Program-made: the position numbers and the translations under genes | Shown: in pieces, positions 26,301 through 32,413 of the stretch | Numbering within the stretch: the stretch's first letter is position 1 | Layout of the letters: each line of letters opens with the position of its first letter | NCBI GenBank assembly: GCA_017964255.1 | Contig: JAGCSI010000122.1 | Span: forward strand, 1-32,413 | Length of the DNA: 32,413 nucleotides | Source of the DNA: Bacteroidales bacterium | GTDB lineage: Bacteria; Bacteroidota; Bacteroidia; Bacteroidales; WCHB1-69 | Direction of reading: 5' to 3' | Notes under the pieces: generated by a model | The model's input: only the letters and a program-made list of their open reading frames with translations | What the model was told of the DNA's origin: nothing | Databases searched by the model: none

Positions 26301-26423
26301 AAGCGTAATACAACATTTTTCCTGACATCATGCCAGAGGCATAAGACGTGCCGGCAGGCGCAATTAACACCATACAAGCGGCACAGCCGCGCAGTGTGGT
26401 GACAATCGGACAGTACACATAGT

Positions 26424-26551
26424 GCATATCGGAGATATGCGACATCATACCACTACCTCGGGATAGATAGTGTCGCAGGTGCCTTATATGCATATCACTG
26501 ATATGCAACATCACTCTACTTTATGACATAGTCTGTCGCATCTCGAGATGC
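26424..26551. repeat. Three GCAT...ATGC palindromes with differing stems
   Basis: GCATATC-GGA-GATATGC (26424-26440, then GACATC), GCATATC-ACT-GATATGC (26490-26506, then AACATC) and GCATCTCGAGATGC (26538-26551, minus orientation, then GACAG). Loop bases and stem length vary; the flank GACA(TC) is kept. GCATC-GCA-GATGC copies with the same flank are at 31904 and 31980. Confidence 0.8.
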
Positions 26552-26627
26552 TTGTATGGTGCGAGCACCTTCATCCACCACACTGCGCCTAACGGCTTGT
26601 ATGGTGTTAATTGCACTACGTGCGTGG

Positions 26628-26694
26628 CACCTCTTCGAGGTGAGTGGAGGAGACATTTTCATTTCATTCTCGGACGCATTCGATGCGGCCCTAC
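26628..26694. repeat. CACCTC hairpin and GTAGGG palindrome
   Basis: CACCTC-TTC-GAGGTG at 26628-26642 is a perfect hairpin. At 26672-26694, on the minus strand, GTAGGGCCGCATCGAATGCG is followed by TCC; it matches 31805-31827 at 22 of 23 positions. Confidence 0.75.
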
Positions 26695-26779
26695 ACATAA
26701 GGCCATGATGCTGCGTGCGGGGGCAATGCCGACGGTTGGGGCGTACGGGCCTGTGCGGCTGCACTTACCGTCGGCTTGA

Positions 26780-26870
26780 TCTTTTGGTTACTTTTCGATC
26801 AAGCGAAAAGTAACGGAAAATAAAGTCGGCAAAGATCTTTTGCATACTTTTCCATCTTTGGAAAAGTATG
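26780..26870. repeat. Two related 11-bp hairpins in tandem
   Basis: GTTACTTTTCG-ATCAAG-CGAAAAGTAAC (26787-26814) and CATACTTTTCC-ATCTTT-GGAAAAGTATG (26843-26870) each pair perfectly. Both are preceded by CGGC and GATCTTTTG, so they are two copies of a roughly 57-base unit whose stems changed together. They end 13 bases before the -7 box of the glycogen gene. Confidence 0.85.
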
Positions 26871-26882
26871 AGAAAAATTTTG

Positions 26883-26890
26883 TATCTTTG
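26883..26890 (+). promoter_or_regulatory. -7 promoter box of the glycogen synthase/phosphorylase gene
   Basis: TATCTTTG, 26 bases before the ATG at 26917. The upstream hairpin at 26843-26870 covers the expected -33 position. Confidence 0.7.
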
Positions 26891-26916
26891 CATTTTTAAA
26901 ACTTATACGATATATA

Positions 26917-29900
26917 ATGAGTAAACCTGACTATCTATTTGAAACCAGCTGGGAGATTTGCAACAAAGTTGGCGGCATCTATACCGTTCTCTCTACCAAG
27001 GCTTTCACCGCAGTTAACCATTTCCAAAACAATTATATCTGCATTGGTCCCGACCTGTCGAAAGAAGACGAGAAACGACAGGAATTCATTGAAGACCCTA
27101 CCCTTTTCAAGAACTGGCGCGAGAGCGCGTTGGCAGAAGGCCTGCGTATCCGCATCGGTCGCTGGAATGTCAGCGGTCATCCCGTGGTCATTCTGGTGGA
27201 CTTCACCCCCTACTTTGAGAAGAAAAACGATATTCTGACTCAGTTTTGGCTCAGCCACAAACTGGATTCCATCTCCGGTCAGTGGGACTATATCGAGCCC
27301 GCCCTCTTCGGCTATGCCGCCGGCAGGGTAATCGAGAGTTTCTACCAGTTCTACTGCACCTCCATGGACAAAATCGTGGCACAGTTCCACGAATGGATGA
27401 CAGGTACCGGCATCCTGTACCTGAACCAGAAAGCCCCTCAGGTGGCTACCGTGTTCACTACCCACGCCACCGTGTTGGGCCGTTGCATCGCTGGCAACGG
27501 ACTGCCCCTGTACGGCAACATCAAGCAGTATCATCCTCAAGAAACCGCTCACCGTTTCGGCGTGCAATCCAAGTTCTCGCTGGAATACCTGTCCGCACAA
27601 ACTGCTGACGCTTTTACGACCGTAAGTGACATCACCGATATCGAATGCGAGGCGTTCCTGGGCAAGAAAGTCGATACCGTCACCATCAATGGCTTTGAAA
27701 ACAATTTTGTGCCGCAAGGCGAAGACTACCAGCGTTTGCGCACAGCAGCCCGCCAGAAACTTATCCAAGTGGCCTCCTCCCTTACCCAGCAAAGCATCAG
27801 CGACGATGCCCTGCTGATCATCAACAGCGGTCGTTACGAATTCCACAACAAGGGTATCGACATGTTTATCAAGGGCTTGGCCAAGCTGAACCAAAACAAG
27901 GATCTGCAACGCGAGGTGGTGGCCTTCATCGCTGTGCCCGCAGGTACCAGCGGCAAACGCACCGACCTGATGCTGAAGATGAACCAGCCTGTCGGCGACA
28001 AGCCTGTCCTTGACGACTTCACCACACATCCCCTCTACGACAGCTACAACGACCCTGTTGTCAAAAATTTAATTGCTAATAATTTACACAACGCTCCCGA
28101 CCAAAAGGTAAAGGTCATTTTCATCCCCGTTTACCTGAATGGTGAAGACGGCATCTTCGACCTGACTTATTACGAATTACTGCCAGGTATCGACCTGTCT
28201 GTATTCCCATCTTATTATGAACCATGGGGTTACACTCCGTTAGAAAGTGTCGCTTTCGGCATCCCCACCATCACCACCACCAACGCCGGTTTCGGCCAGT
28301 GGGCGGTAGCCAACTTCCAAAACCAAAAGGCTGTGACCGTCATCACTCGTACCGACAACAACGACGAGGAAGTGGCGGAAGGTATTGCCCAGTCCATCTT
28401 ATACCATACGGCTTGCAGTGCGGAAGAGACCGAGCAGAATCGCAACAAAGCCACGGAAATCTCACAACAAGCATTATGGAAAAATCTGTATAACAATTAC
28501 TTGGACTGCTATACCATTGCCTTGTCAAAGAGTTTCAACCGTTCAGACCTGTATCGGAACAAGACTTCAAGAGTAGGCTTGCTGGTGGAGAAATTCCAAA
28601 AACCGGAACCCGTATGGCACCGTATTTCCGTCAAATCGAAGCTGCCGGAACAGCTGATGAAGCTGGAGAAACTGTCCAAGAACCTCTGGTGGAGCTGGAA
28701 CTACGAAGCCCGCGAACTGTTTGAGGAAGTGGCAGGCAAAGAGCGTTGGCAGCAATACGAGGAGAATCCCGTTTATCTGCTGCAGGAATTACCTGCCAGC
28801 TGCATCGACAAACTGATGGAAGACCAGCTGTTTCTGGACAAACTGGACCGTGTGTATGCCCAGTTTGAGCAATACATGAACGAACCACGTACCCGCACAG
28901 AAGAGCAGGTAGCCTATTTCAGCATGGAGTTCGGCATCAGCAACGAGCTGAAGATCTTCTCCGGCGGTCTGGGCATGCTGGCTGGCGACTACCTCAAAGA
29001 GGCCAGCGACTGCAATGTCAACATGGTGGGTGTCGGTCTGCTGTATCGTTACGGCTATTTCACCCAGCAGATTTCCGCCATCGGCGACCAGATCAACCTT
29101 TATCCTCCGCAGAGCTTCTCCAAGTTGCCCATCCATCCTTACAAAGATACCGAAGGCAAATGGATTACCATCAGTCTGGCCTTGCCGGGCCGCAACCTGT
29201 ACGCCCGCATCTGGCGTGTGGACGTGGGACGCGTCCCCTTGTTCCTTCTGGACACCGACTTTAGCGACAATACCGAGGAAGACCGCAGAACCACGAATAC
29301 CCTTTACGGCGGTGACATCGAGAACCGTCTCAAGCAGGAAATTCTGCTGGGTATCGGCGGTATGAGGATGCTGGAAAAACTGGACATCCATCCCACCCTG
29401 TTCCATCTGAACGAAGGTCATGCCGCCTTCCTGAATCTGGAAAGACTGCGCTGTTTCATGCAGGAAAAGCAACTGCCACTCAGCACGGCCATCGAGCTGG
29501 TGCGCAGTTCATCCCTGTTCACCACACATACCCCTGTGCCCGCCGGACACGACACCTTCAGTGAGGACCTGATGCGCCGCTATTTCTCATACTACACTGA
29601 AAGAAACAACCTTGACTGGTCTTCTTTCATGTGTCTGGGCCGCAAAAACATCGACGATATTTACAGCAAATTCTCCATGAGCATTCTGGCCTGCAAGCTG
29701 TCTCAGGAAATCAACGGCGTAAGTGCCATCCATGGCCGTGTCAGCCGCGAGATGTTCAGCTTCCTCTACGAAGGACATCTGCCGGAAGAGCTCCATATCG
29801 GACATGTCACCAATGGCGTGCATTATCCATCATGGACACACAAGAAATGGCAGCAGTTCCATCTGAAGGTCTTTGGCGAGAAATTCCTCCGCCATCAGTC

Positions 29901-31143
29901 CGACGACAGTTTCTGGAAAAAAATCTATGATGTGGAAGATGCCGACATTTGGGCCATCAAGGACTATTTGAGAGGCGAGCTGATTGATAATATCAAGTCA
30001 CTGCTGGAGGTACAGATGCGCCGCCGCAACGAGTCTCCAGACCTCATTGTCAACACCTTGAAGGCTATCCGCAAGGACGCACTGACCATCGGCTTCGCCC
30101 GCCGTTTCGCCACTTACAAACGTGCCCATCTGCTCTTCACCAACGAGGAAAAACTGAAACGCCTGCTCAACAATCCCGAACAGCCCGTGCAATTCGTTTT
30201 CGCTGGCAAGGCACACCCGCACGACAAGGCTGGACAGGACCTCATCAAACGCATTCTGGAATTCTCACGCAAGCCCGATTTCATCGGAAAAATCATCATA
30301 CTGGAGAATTATGACATCATCCTGGCCAAGAAGCTGATTTCAGGCTGCGATGTATGGCTGAATACCCCGACCCGTCCCCTGGAAGCATCAGGCACCAGCG
30401 GCGAGAAGGCCGTGATGAATGGTGTGCTCAACTTCAGCGTACTCGACGGCTGGTGGGCGGAAGGCTACCACGAAGGAGCCGGCTGGGCCATCAACGAGCA
30501 GATTACCTATACCGACAACCGCCTGCAGGACGAGTTGGACGCTACCACCATCTACGCCATGATTGAAGAGCAGATTGCTCCCTGCTTCTACAACCGTGAT
30601 GAAAAGAACATCCCGCACGAATGGACCAAGATGATGAAGAACTGCTTCTACAAGACCTCGCCTCATTTCACCATGAAGCGCCAGCTGGACGACTACTATG
30701 AGAAGTTCTATCACAAGTTGGAGAAACAGCATAAATTATTATCAGAAAATAATTTAGAAAACACTTTCAATCTCGTTCGCTGGAAAGAGAAAGTCCTTAC
30801 CTCATGGGACAGTGTAGAAGTTGTCGAGCTCACCCAATCTGAGCCTACAGAAATCACTTTCACTTTGGGAGACCAGATTACCACCACCATACTGCTCAAA
30901 TTAGGCACCTTGCGGGTGGAAGATCTCAAAGTGGAATTGGTATGCACCAAGATGGACAATGGCAAGAGAGTATTCTACCGGAAAATCCCCTTCACGCTGG
31001 TTGACACCCAAAACAATCTGGCTCGCTTCAGCTGTACCGTCCAGCCGAAATATGCCGGCATGACGGACTATTCCGTCCGTATCATCCCCACCAACCCCTT
31101 GTTGCCGCATGACATGGATTTCAACTTGGTGAAATGGCTGTAA
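26917..31143 (+). CDS. Glycogen synthase (GT3) / alpha-glucan phosphorylase (GT35) fusion
   Basis: One 1408-residue chain with opposing enzymes of glycogen metabolism. Residues about 1-550 are a GT3 glycogen synthase of the eukaryote-like type: FETSWEICNKVGGIYTVLSTKA, FTTHATVLGR, TVSDITDIE, and SYYEPWGYTPLES. Residues about 565-1300 are a short-form alpha-glucan phosphorylase: a DUF3417 region (LSKNLWWSWNYEARELFEEV), YFSMEFGI, SGGLGMLAGDYLKEASD, LNEGHAAF, THTPVPAGHD, and EASGTSGEKAVMNG with PLP lysine K1164. About 100 further residues form a beta-rich C-terminal domain. Such fusions are known in Bacteroidota. It has its own promoter; no glgB or glgC gene is adjacent. Two AT-rich codon islands lie near 28061 and 30731. 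Confidence 0.93.
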   Translation: MSKPDYLFETSWEICNKVGGIYTVLSTKAFTAVNHFQNNYICIGPDLSKEDEKRQEFIEDPTLFKNWRESALAEGLRIRIGRWNVSGHPVVILVDFTPYFEKKNDILTQFWLSHKLDSISGQWDYIEPALFGYAAGRVIESFYQFYCTSMDKIVAQFHEWMTGTGILYLNQKAPQVATVFTTHATVLGRCIAGNGLPLYGNIKQYHPQETAHRFGVQSKFSLEYLSAQTADAFTTVSDITDIECEAFLGKKVDTVTINGFENNFVPQGEDYQRLRTAARQKLIQVASSLTQQSISDDALLIINSGRYEFHNKGIDMFIKGLAKLNQNKDLQREVVAFIAVPAGTSGKRTDLMLKMNQPVGDKPVLDDFTTHPLYDSYNDPVVKNLIANNLHNAPDQKVKVIFIPVYLNGEDGIFDLTYYELLPGIDLSVFPSYYEPWGYTPLESVAFGIPTITTTNAGFGQWAVANFQNQKAVTVITRTDNNDEEVAEGIAQSILYHTACSAEETEQNRNKATEISQQALWKNLYNNYLDCYTIALSKSFNRSDLYRNKTSRVGLLVEKFQKPEPVWHRISVKSKLPEQLMKLEKLSKNLWWSWNYEARELFEEVAGKERWQQYEENPVYLLQELPASCIDKLMEDQLFLDKLDRVYAQFEQYMNEPRTRTEEQVAYFSMEFGISNELKIFSGGLGMLAGDYLKEASDCNVNMVGVGLLYRYGYFTQQISAIGDQINLYPPQSFSKLPIHPYKDTEGKWITISLALPGRNLYARIWRVDVGRVPLFLLDTDFSDNTEEDRRTTNTLYGGDIENRLKQEILLGIGGMRMLEKLDIHPTLFHLNEGHAAFLNLERLRCFMQEKQLPLSTAIELVRSSSLFTTHTPVPAGHDTFSEDLMRRYFSYYTERNNLDWSSFMCLGRKNIDDIYSKFSMSILACKLSQEINGVSAIHGRVSREMFSFLYEGHLPEELHIGHVTNGVHYPSWTHKKWQQFHLKVFGEKFLRHQSDDSFWKKIYDVEDADIWAIKDYLRGELIDNIKSLLEVQMRRRNESPDLIVNTLKAIRKDALTIGFARRFATYKRAHLLFTNEEKLKRLLNNPEQPVQFVFAGKAHPHDKAGQDLIKRILEFSRKPDFIGKIIILENYDIILAKKLISGCDVWLNTPTRPLEASGTSGEKAVMNGVLNFSVLDGWWAEGYHEGAGWAINEQITYTDNRLQDELDATTIYAMIEEQIAPCFYNRDEKNIPHEWTKMMKNCFYKTSPHFTMKRQLDDYYEKFYHKLEKQHKLLSENNLENTFNLVRWKEKVLTSWDSVEVVELTQSEPTEITFTLGDQITTTILLKLGTLRVEDLKVELVCTKMDNGKRVFYRKIPFTLVDTQNNLARFSCTVQPKYAGMTDYSVRIIPTNPLLPHDMDFNLVKWL

Positions 31144-31170
31144 TATTGTAGCTATAAATTAATTGTGACT

Positions 31171-31208
31171 CCTATAATGTTAGCGATAACGATATGCCTA
31201 TAATGTTA
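31171..31208 (+). repeat. 12-base direct repeat around the maf start
   Basis: CCTATAATGTTA occurs at 31171-31182 and 31197-31208. The second copy contains the preferred maf start codon; the first places another ATG, out of frame, 26 bases earlier. It looks like a small local duplication. Confidence 0.6.
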
Positions 31209-31793
31209 TTAGACACGCTGAAAGACTATAAGGTTTATCTCTGTTCGAAATCACCCCGCCGGCAGGAGCTGCTTGCCGGCATGGGTATTGACTTTGAGTA
31301 CCTGCCCACCAATGTCGAGGAGAAACATCCCGACACAGACAATCCCGTGGAGGTGGCGGAGTACCTGTCAAAGCTCAAGTTGTCGCCTATCCGTCTGGAG
31401 GAATATCCGAAGAATACCATCTTCATTGCCTGCGACACCATTGTGGTATTAGGTAATGAAATTCTGGAGAAGCCCAAAGACGAGGCCGAGGCGGTAAAGA
31501 TGCTCCACGAATTGTCGGGCAAAAGACATACCGTCATCAGCGGGCTGACAGTGAGCACTCCGGAGCGCAGCATTACCTCACACCGCAAAAGCGCAGTGAA
31601 GTTTGGCCAGCTCAGCGACGAGGAGATTGATTATTATGTGCGGCAGTACAAGCCTCTGGACAAGGCTGGGGCCTATGGTGTGCAGGAATGGATCGGTTAC
31701 ATCGGCATCGAAGCCCTCGAAGGCTCCTTCTACAACGTGATGGGCCTCCCCTCCAAGTTGTTGTGGGAGATGCTGAAAGAAATCACACTCTGA
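31203..31793 (+). CDS. maf: Maf-family nucleotide pyrophosphatase
   Basis: 196 residues of the Maf/YhdE family, which hydrolyses dTTP, UTP or modified nucleotides to monophosphates and helps limit misincorporation. Marks: YLCSKSPRRQELLAGMG (the Maf signature), NVEEKHPDTDNP, IACDTIVVLGNEILEKPKDEAEA, SGKRHTVISGL, and the late YKPLDKAGAYGVQEWIGYIGIEALEGSFYNVMGLP with acidic residues of the active site. MLLDTLKDYKVYL at 31203 is the likely start, with ATG 31194 (three residues longer) as an alternative. No -7 box is clear, so read-through from the glycogen gene 60 bases upstream is possible. Confidence 0.94.
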   Translation: MLLDTLKDYKVYLCSKSPRRQELLAGMGIDFEYLPTNVEEKHPDTDNPVEVAEYLSKLKLSPIRLEEYPKNTIFIACDTIVVLGNEILEKPKDEAEAVKMLHELSGKRHTVISGLTVSTPERSITSHRKSAVKFGQLSDEEIDYYVRQYKPLDKAGAYGVQEWIGYIGIEALEGSFYNVMGLPSKLLWEMLKEITL

Positions 31794-31804
31794 CATTAAA
31801 ATAT

Positions 31805-31827
31805 GTAGGGACGCATCGAATGCGTCC
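31805..31827 (+). repeat. GTAGGGACGC palindrome
   Basis: GTAGGGACGCATCGAATGCG then TCC; the arms GGACGCAT/ATGCGTCC pair perfectly. Nearly identical to 26672-26694 in opposite orientation. Confidence 0.8.
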
Positions 31828-31903
31828 GTACGGTCTTCTCTAATTGCGAACGCAACGGACAGAGGAGCCGTTGTCCCGTATGCCGACCTCCCTAAGCACG
31901 ATA

Positions 31904-32037
31904 GCATCGCAGATGCGACATCTCAATAACCCCTGACGTGAGTCTGGGGGCCAGCGGTGACACCCTCCTCCCTCACTAAGCATCGCAGATGCGACATCCT
32001 AACAACCCCTGACAAGGCCGCAGGCCGCAGTCTGGGG
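31904..32037 (+). repeat. Two tandem copies of the two-hairpin element
   Basis: Copy one: GCATC-GCA-GATGC (31904-31916), GAC, then the 31-base block 31920-31950 with CCCCTGAC-GTGA-GTCTGGGG. Copy two: the same first hairpin (31980-31992) and the same CCCCTGAC (32006-32013) and GTCTGGGG (32030-32037) arms, but its loop holds a 16-base insert with GGCCGCA repeated. CCTCCCTCACTAA-like words link the two copies. Confidence 0.85.
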
Positions 32038-32126
32038 TAGGCAGACGATCTCCCCTCTCCTCGCGGCACACAAGGCATCTGCACTGAAGTTAGGAAGAGC
32101 CTGCCGCAATAGCAGCCCTTCTATAT

Positions 32127-32162
32127 AAAAACGCCCTGCTCCGAAAATTCGTTGCAAGGCGT
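32127..32162 (-). terminator. Rho-independent terminator of the partial FISUMP gene
   Basis: On the minus strand ACGCCTTGC pairs with GCAGGGCGT over 9 bp (one G-T pair) and is followed by a T run. It lies 32 bases after the FISUMP stop codon. Confidence 0.75.
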
Positions 32163-32193
32163 GAATAATGCTTCACTTTGAAATACGAATCAA

Positions 32194-32413
32194 TTATTTT
32201 TGGACGAGGCGAACAGATAGCCCGTAACAACGGCTGTCGTAGAACATGAACTTATCGTCCGAATAGAAGCATATGTACCATGCGAAGTTTTCGCTATATG
32301 GAGTGGATGACCTATAGTAGCCAACAGTGCCCACGTTGTCAAGATTCCCATCGCAATCGTTGCCGCCCGCAGCGGGTAGAATTATAGAATTCCCGTTGGG
32401 TCCAGTAACTTTA
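32194..32413 (-). CDS. FISUMP-domain protein, 3' end only (cut by window edge)
   Basis: The last 72 codons and the stop are present; the gene runs off the right edge. The sequence is the end of a FISUMP domain: VTGPNGNSIILPAAGG, GTVGYYRSSTPYSENFAWY, then FMFYDSRCYGLSVRLVQK and a TAA. The closing YGLSVRLV matches the LSVRCV end of the FISUMP lipoprotein at 11152. A good terminator follows at 32162-32127. The N-terminal anchor cannot be seen. Confidence 0.8.
   Translation of the reverse strand, partial: KVTGPNGNSIILPAAGGNDCDGNLDNVGTVGYYRSSTPYSENFAWYICFYSDDKFMFYDSRCYGLSVRLVQK

Larger units (their letters stand above)
26301..26786. other. Repeat-filled gap without a supportable gene
   Basis: Nearly 500 bases hold palindromic repeats and no convincing gene. 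Open frames here are short and translate hairpin DNA. CACCATACAAGC and its reverse form GCTTGTATGGTG-like words occur near 26369, 26551 and 26595, suggesting several fragments of one larger, decayed element. Confidence 0.6.
31794..32126. other. Repeat-filled gap without a supportable gene
   Basis: More than 300 bases between maf and the FISUMP terminator. They contain the palindromes listed separately and no open frame with protein-like sequence. Confidence 0.65.

Noticed and set aside
26299-26514. Minus-strand 71-codon open frame
   Set aside because: It is a translation of the GCAT...ATGC palindromes and flanks, with no protein-like features.

Overview
The window looks like a chromosomal segment of a Bacteroidales-type member of the Bacteroidota. 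Many genes are preceded by the TAnnTTTG -7 box of that phylum, and Shine-Dalgarno sites are almost absent. The gene content also fits: TlpA-like lipid/thiol proteins with DUF4369/DUF5106-type N-termini, FISUMP-domain surface proteins, a DUF2807 head-GIN protein, FloA plus short NfeD, a split 5'-nucleotidase, a group IV arginine decarboxylase of about 480 residues and a giant glycogen synthase/alpha-glucan phosphorylase fusion.

Layout. 1-1800: tRNA-Leu(GAG) with its terminator, then hflX. 1.8-4.8 kb: two tandem thioredoxin-fold exported proteins. 4.8-8.0 kb (minus): ligA and a DUF2807 protein. 8.0-11.9 kb: the most accessory-looking stretch, with a shortened HicB-like antitoxin and its small partner, a YpfJ-type zinc peptidase, a kinase-like 'polyvalent' protein, and a small exported protein whose 3' end runs antisense into a FISUMP lipoprotein. 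12.0-15.9 kb: a beta-barrel protein, a GH53-like exported glycosidase and a divergent AraC regulator. 15.9-19.7 kb (minus): arginine decarboxylase, MscS channel and a PP-loop protein resembling MurL. 19.8-26.3 kb (plus): yqgE, a DUF4878-like lipoprotein, then tyrS-nfeD-floA and the two halves of a 5'-nucleotidase packed as one likely operon, then yggS. 26.9-31.8 kb: the GT3-GT35 fusion and maf. The right edge holds the 3' end of another FISUMP protein.

Most protein-coding genes are housekeeping. What stands out is the DNA between and inside them. (1) Arrays of short tandem words start exactly at the stop codon of many genes; in at least eight genes the stop, or the last few codons, belongs to the array. 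(2) hflX is followed, from the base after its stop, by four 25-bp units with a constant GGGGAG head and a small hairpin whose stem differs between units while remaining self-complementary. (3) A two-hairpin element, with a nearly invariant second hairpin and a variable first one, occurs on opposite strands about 25 kb apart. (4) GTAGGGACGC/GTAGAGACG palindromes lie between genes and also in frame inside linkers of two exported proteins, reminiscent of Rickettsia palindromic elements. No transposase or REP-associated tyrosine transposase is in the window, so any mobilising enzyme would be elsewhere.
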